Both the position numbers and the translations under genes were made by a program. Below are positions 44,192 to 53,061 of a DNA stretch of 59,560 nt, piece by piece. The first letter of the stretch is position 1. Every line of letters starts with the position of its first letter. Source of the stretch: Nostoc sp. LPT. Lineage in GTDB: Bacteria; Cyanobacteriota; Cyanobacteriia; Cyanobacteriales; Nostocaceae. The DNA is taken from positions 63,978 through 123,537 of the forward strand of contig NZ_JABXKF010000139.1 in assembly GCF_017115165.1 (NCBI RefSeq). Reading direction: 5' to 3'. The notes below the pieces were generated by a model. The model searched no databases, was not told where the DNA came from, and saw only the letters and a list, made by a program, of their open reading frames with translations.

Positions 44192-45703
44192 TCACGTAGT
44201 GCGCCGGAGGCGTTCGCTCAAAGGACTGTGTTTGGATGCTAAACGCGCTCTCCCAGCAGCAGCCCATTCTTGGAGTTGCTGAATTTGTTCTACAGCAGTT
44301 CGTGCCAAGGGTATAATCTGACTGGCTGCTTCTAAAATATCATCGGTAGCAAAGTCGCGGTTTTGGCTAAATCCAATATGCATCGCTTCAATTAAAGTTT
44401 GCTCAATCTCTGCCCCAGAAAAATCGGGCGTTTCATAGGCTAACCTTTCGATGTCATAACTTTTTAAGTTATGGGGGCGCAGTCGGGATAAATGAACATC
44501 ATAAATTGCTTTTCTCTCTTCTTGGGTAGGCAAACCCACAAAGAAAATTTCATCAAATCGCCCCTTGCGGAGCATTTCCGGCGGTAAGGCTTGAATATCG
44601 TTGGCGGTGGCGACGACAAACACGGGTGAGCTTTTTTCGGCTAGCCAGGTAATAAAAGTACCAAACACACGGCTGGCTGTTCCGGCATCACCTTTGCTAC
44701 CAAGTCCGGCAAAGGCTTTATCTATTTCATCAATCCACAAAATACAGGGAGCGAGGGCTTCAGCTACTTGGATCATTTGGCGAGTGCGAGATTCTGATTC
44801 ACCTACTAAACCACCAAATAACCTGCCCACATCCAGACGTAGCAGGGGTAAATGCCAGTGATGAGCGATCGCTTTTGCGGTTAATGATTTACCAGTCCCC
44901 TGAATACCCACTAACATTAAACCACGGGGGTGCGGTAATCCGTACTGTCGCGCTCTATCAGTAAATGAGCCTCCTCGACGAATCAGCCAGTCTTTCAAGT
45001 TATCCAGTCCGCCAATATCAGAAATTTGCTCAGTGGCGGGGTAAAAGTCCAAGATTTGGGTTTGGCGGATAGTTTGGCGTTTTTCTTCCAAAACCAGATC
45101 CACGTCTTCTGGTTGCAATTCACCGTGAGTAGCGATCGCTTTTGCCAAAACCCGGCGAATCCGTTCCATCGAAAGTCCTTGACAAGAGCGCACCAAATCA
45201 TCTAAAACTTTTGCAGAAAGTGAGTTACCAGTACTTTGTAGTAAGCGATCTACCTCAGTTTTAATTTCTGGGGCGGCGGGTAAGGGAAACTCGACGACTG
45301 TTAGCACTTCAGTTAAGTCGTCAGGGATGGCGATACGTGGCGACAGTAGGACAATATTTTTTGGTTGCGACTTCAGGAGTCGGGCGAGATTGCGAAGTTT
45401 GCGAGCGATCGCTACATCATCTAAAAAGCGATGATAATCTCGGAGAATCAAGACCGCAGGTGCGGAAGCTGGTAATTTTTCGATGAATTCTAAAGCTTGC
45501 AACGGATTACGTCGTCCAAAGCCAACATCATTCGGGTTTCCTTGATAGCCATCGACAAAATCCCAAGTATACACCGGGCGATTACCCTGGTTGGTGGCTT
45601 CTTCCCGGATAGCTGCTTCTACCCGCTCCTCCTCATAAGTAGGAATATAAATCAAGGGGTAGCGGGCGCGTAGCAGCAGTTTAAACTCTTCACGGAAGTT
45701 CAT
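44192..45703 (-). CDS. ycf46: Ycf46-like AAA+ ATPase
   Basis: 503 residues. An N-terminal domain (about 1-240, beginning MNFREEFKLLLRARYPLIYI) leads to an AAA+ module with ISDIGGLDNLKDWLIRR, Walker A VGIQGTGKSLTA, Walker B ILWIDEIDKAF, arginine finger region LRKGRFDEIFF and a lid with ETPDFSGAEIEQ. This is the Ycf46 architecture shared by cyanobacteria and plastids of red-lineage algae, which has been linked to inorganic carbon use in Synechocystis. Soluble. Confidence 0.92.
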   Translation of the reverse strand: MNFREEFKLLLRARYPLIYIPTYEEERVEAAIREEATNQGNRPVYTWDFVDGYQGNPNDVGFGRRNPLQALEFIEKLPASAPAVLILRDYHRFLDDVAIARKLRNLARLLKSQPKNIVLLSPRIAIPDDLTEVLTVVEFPLPAAPEIKTEVDRLLQSTGNSLSAKVLDDLVRSCQGLSMERIRRVLAKAIATHGELQPEDVDLVLEEKRQTIRQTQILDFYPATEQISDIGGLDNLKDWLIRRGGSFTDRARQYGLPHPRGLMLVGIQGTGKSLTAKAIAHHWHLPLLRLDVGRLFGGLVGESESRTRQMIQVAEALAPCILWIDEIDKAFAGLGSKGDAGTASRVFGTFITWLAEKSSPVFVVATANDIQALPPEMLRKGRFDEIFFVGLPTQEERKAIYDVHLSRLRPHNLKSYDIERLAYETPDFSGAEIEQTLIEAMHIGFSQNRDFATDDILEAASQIIPLARTAVEQIQQLQEWAAAGRARLASKHSPLSERLRRTT

Positions 45704-45886
45704 ATATAGCTGTGGTTATTAGTTCTTCTCTCATTGTTCAGGTTTGTATCACCTCTAACAACTAAAAAACCAACATCTACCAGTTCATAGCGGTTGCGAG
45801 TGCGATCGCTCTATGTAAGATATTCCTTAAGGGTGAGCGATCGCTCGGTTGTGGTGATTGGGATTAGATAATCAGTATAAAAATAA

Positions 45887-47152
45887 CTACTGACTTTTAT
45901 GTAAAAAATTTCTTAATTCTTCAGCCAATTCAGACAATAAATCAGGTTTATTCTCAACTAGCCATTCTGTAAGCTTTTTAGAGTGTTTAGTCTTTCTAAA
46001 TTCCAATTTATTCTCACATAATTCTTGAAATAAACTTGAAAGTATATTTGCACCGTGAATCTTAGATAACCAATTATTATCTGAAACTTCTTCTCTTTTT
46101 ACACCTTGAAGCAGATAGGATTTTTCCTGTTTAATTTTGTCAAGATATTCCTGAACCTGAGTAATATTGATAGGTGTTTCTAGCCATGTAGCTTCTTCAT
46201 TTATTACCACTGATATAGCTTCAGAGTAAAGTAGATAATTTTCATACATGGGTAGGTGTAAAAATGTCACACCTCTCTTTTTTAGTTCTTGAATCTTTGT
46301 TTCTGTCTTACTCTCTCTATCAAATATAAATCCAATGGCTGGCGGAAATAGAGTTGCTCCCGTTGTGAGTTTTTTATAAATATCAAAAACAAGGTCAGAC
46401 CGTTTTCCATCCAAAAGAGCATCAGTGCTATTGACAGATAAAATTTTAATACCCATTAATATTGTTCTTGCAACTTTCTCCAATATCAGTGGAAAACATT
46501 TCTCCTCAGTTTGTCCTTCCACCCAGAGAATACTATCAGCACCGAAAACGTCGGATAACCTAACTCCAAGTTCAGCTAAAATTTCGTTTTGTGACTCTAT
46601 CTCTTTTGGATTTATTACTGATGCAGTTGTTTCACAATCTTGATATTGAAGTTTAATAATAGTAGATGGATTCGCAGATGCGATAATTTCTGGCGAATGA
46701 GTAGCAATAAAATATTGGTGCTGCGGAAATTGTTTAATAATTTCTATAAGTTTTTTAGCTGCACCTGGATGTAAAAAAGATTGTGGTTCATCAATAATCA
46801 ACGTTCTATGTTCTTCAGAAGAAACTAGAATATACAAAATGGCTAGTACTTGACTAACTCCACTTCCACAGGATGAAAGAGGAAGTGATAAATCATTTCT
46901 ATGAAGATTATCTGTATTCCAAACCAGAATTTCAACATTTGTATCATTTCTCATTACAACAGATATCCATTTTATTTCTGGTAAAATATCTGAAACTAAT
47001 TTATTGAACTGAGCAAACATTCCTGGAATTTTACCCTGCAAGATAAAGAGTACTTCCGCAAGATTAGAAGCGTTTGATTTTAGGTTTATATCAGCTTTGC
47101 TCTCACATTTGCAAATCCCAATATTTAGACGTTCAGCCTGAAATCTATTAAA
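45887..47152 (-). CDS. OLD-like ATPase-TOPRIM nuclease, C-terminal part (separated by frameshift)
   Basis: This frame stays open upstream of its first start codon and encodes FNRFQAERLNIG directly after the stop of the N-terminal part, so the two are halves of one gene. It supplies the ABC signature LSSCGSGVSQVLA, Walker B TLIIDEPQSFLHP, the H-loop FIATHSPE and a TOPRIM domain (SILWVEGQTEEKCFPLIL with catalytic Glu; IGFIFDRE). This matches the OLD (overcoming lysogenisation defect) family, several members of which are antiphage. As written it has no good start codon. Confidence 0.8.
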   Translation of the reverse strand, partial: FNRFQAERLNIGICKCESKADINLKSNASNLAEVLFILQGKIPGMFAQFNKLVSDILPEIKWISVVMRNDTNVEILVWNTDNLHRNDLSLPLSSCGSGVSQVLAILYILVSSEEHRTLIIDEPQSFLHPGAAKKLIEIIKQFPQHQYFIATHSPEIIASANPSTIIKLQYQDCETTASVINPKEIESQNEILAELGVRLSDVFGADSILWVEGQTEEKCFPLILEKVARTILMGIKILSVNSTDALLDGKRSDLVFDIYKKLTTGATLFPPAIGFIFDRESKTETKIQELKKRGVTFLHLPMYENYLLYSEAISVVINEEATWLETPINITQVQEYLDKIKQEKSYLLQGVKREEVSDNNWLSKIHGANILSSLFQELCENKLEFRKTKHSKKLTEWLVENKPDLLSELAEELRNFLHKSQ

Positions 47153-47849
47153 TACGATTTTGAAATTTATTAAATAATTTATAACCTATGCTTTCTTGAA
47201 TTTTTCCACTATAATTAACAAAAGGTTCTTGTACAATGCCGTCATCATCTGAATAAGATGTAGTTTCTTCAATAACTATCTGGTAGCTCTGATTATATTT
47301 AATTTTGTAAAAAACTTTCTCAAAAGCTTGTTTATATGATTCAAAATTAAGTAATTTTATTAAACTCCTATTCTCCATTTTTATATTAGGCTGCAAAAAT
47401 AAACTTGTCTGTATAAAATCAGGATTTTCTAAAAAATCTTTAAATTGTCTAACGGCGTATCTCACAGATTCGTCGATAGCGCTCATATATTGGCTATGAT
47501 ACTCATTTGGATTATATTCATATTTATCAGCAAAAAAATAATAGTTTTCAGTTGCTGCTCTAGGAATTCCAATAATAGATAATTTTTTTATAAAACTTCG
47601 CAATTCTTCTTTTTCAATCTTCAAAGTAATTTCTATTTTCGATTCCTCTTGTATACTCGAAAGCTTATTTGGTAAAGTCTTTAAACTTTTGTAAGGATGA
47701 TTTTCAAACTCTAGCGTCAGTACCTCAAGTAAAGAAGTTTTTCCCGCATTATTTCGCCCAACAATAATATTAATACCTGGTGAAAATTCCATTAGTCCAG
47801 AGTCGAGATATGACTTATAGTTAAATACTTGCAGCTTCTTAATAAACAT
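47148..47849 (-). CDS. OLD-like ATPase, N-terminal part (ends at frameshift)
   Basis: 233 residues. It starts MFIKKLQVFNYKSYLDSGLM with Walker A IIVGRNNAGKTSLLEVL, then a variable helical insert, and ends in FNKFQNRI-stop. A one-base excess in ATTTAATAG at 47147-47153 moves the frame; removing one T would fuse it to the downstream part and give about 655 residues, a normal OLD length. This may be a real mutation, an assembly error or a frameshift event. Confidence 0.8.
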   Translation of the reverse strand: MFIKKLQVFNYKSYLDSGLMEFSPGINIIVGRNNAGKTSLLEVLTLEFENHPYKSLKTLPNKLSSIQEESKIEITLKIEKEELRSFIKKLSIIGIPRAATENYYFFADKYEYNPNEYHSQYMSAIDESVRYAVRQFKDFLENPDFIQTSLFLQPNIKMENRSLIKLLNFESYKQAFEKVFYKIKYNQSYQIVIEETTSYSDDDGIVQEPFVNYSGKIQESIGYKLFNKFQNRI

Positions 47850-47914
47850 TTTGTCTCATTTCTTGAGTTAATTTTATTATTAGCAATTTTACATATTTTG
47901 CCAAGTAAAACCGA

Positions 47915-47947
47915 AGAAACCCGGTCTCTTAGAGAAGCCGGGTTTCT
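47915..47947. terminator. Hairpin, probable terminator of the rpmH-yceD operon
   Basis: A perfect 10-bp stem (AGAAACCCGG at 47915-47924, CCGGGTTTCT at 47938-47947) lies 87 bp past the yceD stop. A 3-nt T-run (TTCGGTTTTACT) follows on the minus strand. Similar GAAACCCGG hairpins recur in Nostoc genomes, so it may also be a dispersed palindrome. Confidence 0.5.
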
Positions 47948-48033
47948 ATGGAAATGTCATAGATTAGCTTAGTAAACTACTGCATAAGTTGTAAGACTTA
48001 AAGTGAACAAGTGATGCACCGTAACGCGTCTTA

Positions 48034-48552
48034 CTATCCTGGAAGTTGTTTTTTCAGTGCTTCCAGAGAAGCCCAACGGTGATCGACTGGAGTTTCAGGA
48101 CTATCAGAACTATCAACAGTACTACTTACAGGAATACCTGGACAATTGCGATCGCATAATTGGCGCAGGGGTATTGCCAAACACATCTGCTCATATAGCC
48201 ATTCGTTGGGATAAAAATAACCATCGGGCGGTAAGCTTTCCAGTAAATCTTCCATAACCACTTCCCTTTCTAAAGGCAAGTCATTTGGCTGATTTGCAGT
48301 TTCGTCTAACCAGATGATTTCCTTCGTATCAAGCCCTAAACGGCGATTGTATTGCTGCAAGCAGCGGTTGCAGGTACAAGTAATAATTGTTTCTGCCTGA
48401 CCCGACACTTCCAGGTAATTGCCATGATGTTGCACGCGCACATGACCGCGAACTGGTGTTAACGTTTCTAGACCAGGCAGAAATTCCTTAACTTGAACTT
48501 CCTCTGTTCGCTCCGATGCTCTAATTAGCTGCGGAATATAAATTGCGTCCAT
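48034..48552 (-). CDS. yceD: YceD/DUF177 family protein
   Basis: 172 residues. The domain has the typical VQVKEFLPGLETLTPVRGHV start, a CTCNRCLQQY Cys pair at about 59-64, then EREVVMEDLLESLPPDGYFY, and a second Cys pair (LCDRNCPG). DUF177 proteins are linked to 23S rRNA accumulation in bacteria and plastids. It is the last gene of the rpmH-rnpA-PH-yidC-jag run. Confidence 0.85.
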   Translation of the reverse strand: MDAIYIPQLIRASERTEEVQVKEFLPGLETLTPVRGHVRVQHHGNYLEVSGQAETIITCTCNRCLQQYNRRLGLDTKEIIWLDETANQPNDLPLEREVVMEDLLESLPPDGYFYPNEWLYEQMCLAIPLRQLCDRNCPGIPVSSTVDSSDSPETPVDHRWASLEALKKQLPG

Positions 48553-48713
48553 AGGATTTGTGAGACATCCTCACTAAAATTTATCTCGATTACCAGCAAT
48601 TATACTGATACTGAATCTTTATTTTATCCCTTAAGAACAAGAGAAATTTTGAAATTTGAAATTATATATGGTTATGAGTTTTCAATTAACTCCAAACTCA
48701 TAACTCCTAACTC

Positions 48714-49241
48714 CTAACTTCTAACTCCTTCCAACGAAGCTGGACAGACAACCAGATGACGATGTGGCTCTTTACCGCGACTGAAGGTTTCTAAATCTCC
48801 AAATTCCTTCAAGAAGGTATGAACTTGACGCCGTTCAGCAGAACTAAGAGATTTGATTTCCACTTCTCTACCAGAAAAGCGCACTTCATCGGCTGCTGCT
48901 TCTGCTAATGCGCGAATTTCGGCTTCTCTTTTAACCCTGTAGCCATTTAACTCAATGGTGTAAGAGGCTTGTTCTTCCGGGGGTTGGCTGAGGTTTAGAA
49001 CCGAATTTGCTAGATACTGAATCGCATCTAACACAGAACCATCAGCACCGATTAATAGCTGGATTTGTTCTGATGTCAAATTGGTTTGGTCAATAGTCAA
49101 CCAGTAGTTATCTGGTTCTGGGGAATCACCATCTTGAGATTGGGCAGTTTCTAAATGACCCTGAATCTCAGTAGGTATTCCAGTAAGTTCCAACAGAGTT
49201 TTTAACCACTGCTGACCTCGCTGCATCGGAATGTCGCTCAT
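48714..49241 (-). CDS. jag: Jag/KhpB-like RNA-binding protein (KH-R3H)
   Basis: 175 residues. A KH-like domain with LLIGADGSVLDAIQYLANSV (GxxG-like GADG) and an R3H domain with EVEIKSLSSAERRQVHTFL and KEPHRHLVVCP. The ATG overlaps the yidC stop (ATGA), so translation is coupled. Jag/SpoIIIJ-associated proteins bind RNA and sit next to yidC in most bacteria. Confidence 0.92.
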   Translation of the reverse strand: MSDIPMQRGQQWLKTLLELTGIPTEIQGHLETAQSQDGDSPEPDNYWLTIDQTNLTSEQIQLLIGADGSVLDAIQYLANSVLNLSQPPEEQASYTIELNGYRVKREAEIRALAEAAADEVRFSGREVEIKSLSSAERRQVHTFLKEFGDLETFSRGKEPHRHLVVCPASLEGVRS

Positions 49242-50389
49242 GATCCCCCTGTCGCCTTTTTCTTAGGATTTTTTGGTTCAAACGGTAATGCTTTTTGTTC
49301 TGTGACTGCTGCTTCTTTCTCCTGGGTTTCTACAATTTTTTGCAGTTCCTCTGGTAGAGGTTCGCGGGAGAGAAGATAAGTTTGTGCAGTCTGGAAAATA
49401 TTACCAATCACCATATACATCAGTACCCCAGCTGGTAGGGGAAAGAACAAGAACATCCCAGAAAAGATGACGGGAGTGATTTTGTTAACTGTATCCTGCT
49501 GTGGATTGCCACCGCTGGAATTTTGCCCAGAAAGCATTTGGCTAACATAAAGGCTAATTCCAAAGAAGACGATCATGGCGACAATATCCCAATGAATTGT
49601 GCCATCTGCATCTTGTGCGCCAACCCTGCCTAAAGCATCAATAAATAGAAAGCCTTTTTCTGCTGCCAATCCAGGAATTGTTCCTTGAATAGTAACTTCT
49701 CCCGGTTGCAAGGCTTCTACATTGCCCTGGGTATCAATTTTTATCCTATCTTCACCTTTGGTAATTTTCCAATCAGGAATCAGCTTATTTTCTGGGTGTT
49801 CTGCTAAAAGCACCTGAAATGGTTTACCCTCAACAGTCTGATACTGTATCTTGGTTTGTTCTCCCACCGCTAATTTGTTTCCGCTGGGAATAATAGCAGC
49901 TACTTTAACGTGTTCCCCATCTGCAACATAAATGTTTTGAGGAGCAGTGGCAAAGGCTTGCGGTTGAATTTGTTCGATTTGTTCTGCAGGAAGAATTTGC
50001 AGGTTAACGCTGTAGTTTGCACTTGCAAAAGGCGAACCCCGCAAAGTGGCAAACAGCGCTAACAAAACTGGCATTTGCACTAGTAATGGAAAACAGCCTG
50101 CTAAAGGGTTGCCAAATTCTTTTTGGACATTAACCATTTCCTCCTGTTGCTTTTGCGGTTCATCCTTATAGCGCTCTTTGATTTCTGCCATCCGCTTTTG
50201 CATCAGAGGTTGTACAATTCGCATTTTCCGCATGTTGCGAATTGAGCCAGCACTCAGGGGATAGAGCGCGAAGCGGACTATCAAGGTCAAAGCAACGATC
50301 GCTAATCCGTAGCTAGGCACAATACCATAGAAAAAGTCTATGATTGGCAGCATCACGTTGTTCGAGAGAAAGCCGATACCAAAATCCAT
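49238..50389 (-). CDS. yidC: YidC/Alb3/Oxa1 membrane protein insertase
   Basis: 383 residues. Five membrane helices in YidC order (IIDFFYGIVPSYGLAIVALT, LAGCFPLLVQMPVLLALF, WDIVAMIVFFGISLYVSQML, ITPVIFSGMFLFFPLPAGVLMY). The hydrophilic groove includes Arg39 (IVRFALYPL). Between TM2 and TM3 (about 170-250) is a beta-sandwich insert with bacterial Ig-like Big2 features: NKLAVGEQTKIQYQT, TQGNVEALQPGEVTIQG. It inserts photosynthetic and other proteins into membranes with SecYEG. Confidence 0.95.
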   Translation of the reverse strand: MDFGIGFLSNNVMLPIIDFFYGIVPSYGLAIVALTLIVRFALYPLSAGSIRNMRKMRIVQPLMQKRMAEIKERYKDEPQKQQEEMVNVQKEFGNPLAGCFPLLVQMPVLLALFATLRGSPFASANYSVNLQILPAEQIEQIQPQAFATAPQNIYVADGEHVKVAAIIPSGNKLAVGEQTKIQYQTVEGKPFQVLLAEHPENKLIPDWKITKGEDRIKIDTQGNVEALQPGEVTIQGTIPGLAAEKGFLFIDALGRVGAQDADGTIHWDIVAMIVFFGISLYVSQMLSGQNSSGGNPQQDTVNKITPVIFSGMFLFFPLPAGVLMYMVIGNIFQTAQTYLLSREPLPEELQKIVETQEKEAAVTEQKALPFEPKNPKKKATGGS

Positions 50390-50608
50390 TATTCTGAATT
50401 CAACCTGAGGTACTGTAAACTGAATCTAATTTATCTAAATCATGATTTGTCGGCGACTATCTTTCGCTACGGATAGCCGCACATTATAAATGGGGCGTTG
50501 GGCACTTGTACTGAGCGACTTGCCTTGAGCGAAGTCGAAAAGAGCCGAAGTATTGGGCATTGGTTGTTCGCCCTCATCTCCCCCTGCTTACTCTGCTCTC
50601 TACTTCCA
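50390..50608. repeat. Spacer with a palindrome-like repeat
   Basis: Contains GCGACTTGCCTTGAGCGAAG followed by TCGAA (50513-50537), a sequence type I recall as repeated in Nostoc spacers, plus STRR-like GGGCATT. It separates yidC from the PH-domain gene; no gene. Confidence 0.45.
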
Positions 50609-51001
50609 TCACTTATTGACAGTGCCGCTAAATTCGGGATTTTTTGCAGCAATTCTTTCGTTAATGTAGTCATAGACTTCGCGAAAATTGGGAATTGCGC
50701 GCAATTCGAGACGACTGCCGTTCTTTAGAGTGATCGCCATATCTCCCCAAAAGCCAATGCCACGGGGGACTTTGACGATTTTGACAATTTCTGAGTAAAT
50801 TACGTCAGTGCGATCGCGCCCCTGCCAACCTCCGGTAACAGTAATTCGGCGATCGGTGATGCGAAAACGCAGCCACAATGCCCTGACAATTGCCCCAACT
50901 GCTAATGGTATGCCGACAATGGTTAGCCCAATCAGCAGGTTGACAATTAAATCCCCAACATGGGGGCCACCTTCATAATAAACATCTTCACGAATTCCCA
51001 T
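50609..51001 (-). CDS. PH-domain membrane protein (DUF304-like)
   Basis: 130 residues. A membrane hairpin (LIVNLLIGLTIVGIPLAVGA) then a bacterial PH domain (FRITDRRITVTGGWQGRDRT, YSEIVKIVKVPRGIGFWGDM, LELRAIPNFREVYDYI). The start overlaps rnpA by 14 nt. This gene is usual between rnpA and yidC in cyanobacteria, so a role in membrane assembly is plausible but unproven. Confidence 0.85.
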   Translation of the reverse strand: MGIREDVYYEGGPHVGDLIVNLLIGLTIVGIPLAVGAIVRALWLRFRITDRRITVTGGWQGRDRTDVIYSEIVKIVKVPRGIGFWGDMAITLKNGSRLELRAIPNFREVYDYINERIAAKNPEFSGTVNK

Positions 51002-51410
51002 CGAACACCTCAGCTTGTGCCAACAACTGCTCTAATTCTTGCAGAAATTGTGGGCTTACGCACTTAGATTCTGCTGCTGTGGGTTTGACAATGAATACTA
51101 GCCGCCATCCTGGTGATAATTTTGGCAGCAAATTGTGTAAAGCAGCAGTAATTTGCCGTTTAATTCGGTTGCGAACCACTGCCCTTTTGCTGACTTTTGT
51201 GCTAATCGAAATGCCAATCTGCGTACTGGCAAGATGTGCTGAGTCAGTTGCTTGTGTAGTCTGGGTGGCAGTGTCCAAAGGAGGTTTTGTTGAACATAAC
51301 GGCTTTAAGGCTCTCAATGTTAAATAAGAGCCATGACGCCGAATTCCTTCTCGGAAAACTGCCTGGAAATCCTTTCGGGATTTTAGCCGATTTGCTTTGG
51401 GCAAAGCCAC
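50988..51410 (-). CDS. rnpA: Ribonuclease P protein component
   Basis: 140 residues. The family signature is present: LPKANRLKSRKDFQAVFREG, then RAVVRNRIKRQITAALHNLL (RNR motif) and WRLVFIVKPTAAE. A Thr/Gln-rich insert (about 42-60) separates the first two strands. It assists the catalytic RNA in 5' tRNA maturation. Located after rpmH, as in most bacteria. Confidence 0.95.
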   Translation of the reverse strand: MALPKANRLKSRKDFQAVFREGIRRHGSYLTLRALKPLCSTKPPLDTATQTTQATDSAHLASTQIGISISTKVSKRAVVRNRIKRQITAALHNLLPKLSPGWRLVFIVKPTAAESKCVSPQFLQELEQLLAQAEVFDGNS

Positions 51411-51435
51411 AGATGCTCTTTTAGCTTGATATGCC

Positions 51436-51570
51436 CTAGACGCTCAGACGGTGACGTCCTTTTTTTCTTCTGGCGCTAATCACGTTTCTGCCGTCTGGTG
51501 TCCGCATCCTGGCGCGAAAACCAGAGGTTCTTTTTCTCTTACGACTAGTGCCGCCCAGTGTTCTTTTCAT
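51436..51570 (-). CDS. rpmH: 50S ribosomal protein L34
   Basis: 44 residues. The protein begins MKRTLGGTSRKRKRTSGFRA and ends RRKKGRHRLSV, the unmistakable L34 sequence. A GGGGAG Shine-Dalgarno lies about 7 nt upstream. It starts the rpmH-rnpA-PH-yidC-jag-yceD run. Confidence 0.98.
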   Translation of the reverse strand: MKRTLGGTSRKRKRTSGFRARMRTPDGRNVISARRKKGRHRLSV

Positions 51571-51749
51571 ACTGTTCTCCCCTTAGGTGATTTTTATAAA
51601 AACTCACAATCTCTAATTGTATCACTTTGTGAGGGAATTGGGAATTGGGCATGGAGAAGAGATGAGGGAGACAAGGAAGAGGGGAGAGATTTATTCAATA
51701 ATTCCCCCTTGTCTCCCTTATCCCCCTCATCTCCCCCTGCTCCCCACGC
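51571..51749. repeat. Spacer between rpmH and a convergent DUF2808 gene, STRR tract
   Basis: Contains GGGCATGG, GGGAGACAAGG and CCCCCTTGTC/TCCCCCTGCTCC-type low-complexity repeats (51645-51748), like those at 7520-7680. No gene. Confidence 0.55.
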
Positions 51750-52262
51750 TTAACTAATGCTCAAAATCCATGTTCCCATATAGCGCAGTAGTGGTACATC
51801 CCCAGGGGAGAGCACTTGACAGTTAAAATAGTAAACTCCGCCGAACGATGGGTTTTTCACGTTAGATAACACTACCTCAACTGCACTACCTGCTGGCACT
51901 GGCTCTTGAGGAAAAATATTAATCAGTTTACCTTCTTTGTCCCACTTCACCTCAGAAAGCGGAACTGCTTTGCCTTTGACTCGGACTTCAATTTTTTTCT
52001 GGTCAAAAGTTCCTTTGTAATAATCAGGGTAGGTAATTGCAAATTGACCAACCGCTAATTTCATTCTTTTGGCTGGAATTCTTAATATATAACGATCCCA
52101 ACCATTAGCTTGTCCCCCAAAATCTAACCTAAAGGGTAGCTGATTTTCTTGTTTGATGCCGCTAAAGAGCGTAAATCCAGGTAAGCTTTGTGCCAAAGTT
52201 AAGGCTGGTAATCCAGTAACCAAAAAGCTAGTCACGGCTAAAGCAGAAAGTAAACGTCGCAT
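51750..52262 (-). CDS. DUF2808 secreted protein
   Basis: 170 residues. A clean signal peptide (MRRLLSALAVTSFLVTGLPA, cleavage near LAQS) then a beta-rich domain with conserved ANGWDRYILRIPAKRMKLAV, FAITYPDYYKGTFDQKKIEV and GVYYFNCQVLSPGDVP. This is DUF2808, cyanobacterial and secreted; function unknown. Divergent from pntA1. Confidence 0.88.
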   Translation of the reverse strand: MRRLLSALAVTSFLVTGLPALTLAQSLPGFTLFSGIKQENQLPFRLDFGGQANGWDRYILRIPAKRMKLAVGQFAITYPDYYKGTFDQKKIEVRVKGKAVPLSEVKWDKEGKLINIFPQEPVPAGSAVEVVLSNVKNPSFGGVYYFNCQVLSPGDVPLLRYMGTWILSIS

Positions 52263-53061
52263 AATTGGGCTTCCTCTACCAAAATATAAATCTGTTATCT
52301 AAAATAACTGTGTGTTAGTATTCTTTACTAAACTTTACTACTGGCTTCCTGACAATGGACGTTTAATTTCAAGAAAAAGTGCCATCCTCCCTGAAGTTTA
52401 GGCAACAGTAAAATCACTTAGTACTAAATTAAACATATATTAAATTTACTTCATTACCCTTATAGAGTCCTGATTTGATTACTAAGTTGGTCAAATTTGA
52501 ACTAGATAGAAATACTGCTAGGATGGGATTGTGTTGACAAATATGTATAAGTGTATCTAAATTTGAGAATTTTGTTATAAAAATTGAGCCAGGCCATCAG
52601 CGATCGCCAGTTAAGTTGGGCTAAATTGATTAAAATAAGTTGAATTGGAATCGAAGTCGTAATTATTAAAATTTGATTGGGAAATTATAAAGCTTTCAAA
52701 ATTCGGTCAATATTACTCTATAAGAAAGGAATACCAAAATTTCTCAATCCCGAAAACAAGTTAAAGATAAAGATGCAAAATTTGGGAATCAATTTAGGAT
52801 GTGCAATACGTAACCCTGTTTGCAACTATCTGAAAATATGACATCTGCGAGCGGCAAAGCGGAAAGTCCGATCGGAGGGAACCTCCGCTCAGAACTTTAC
52901 AAAAAAAATGAGGCTTTGTCTGGAGAGCTAAGATTCAAGGTTCAATCTACAAGTAAAATTCATGGCTGATGTTCCTGCCTAAGTACTATGAGCGCGGAAC
53001 ATCCCTCGTCTGGACAATCGCTTACTAAGCAGAGATTAGGTATTTATCTTCAGGAGATTTC
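52263..53061. promoter_or_regulatory. 800-bp upstream region of the pnt operon with structured segments
   Basis: AT-rich to about 52840, then a GC-richer structured part: GAGCGG (52849-52854) with CCGCTC (52885-52890) enclosing GGAGGGAACCTCC (52874-52886), and GATGTTCC (52968-52975) with GGAACATC (52996-53003). AGGAGAT at 53052-53058 is the likely Shine-Dalgarno. A TTGACA hexamer at 52534-52539 might be a -35 box. No ORF was recognised. The structures suggest a leader RNA or small RNA. Confidence 0.5.

Noticed and set aside
52534..52562. Sigma-70-like promoter TTGACA with TATCTA
   Set aside because: Spacing is about 14 bp, too short for a confident call; kept only as a remark.
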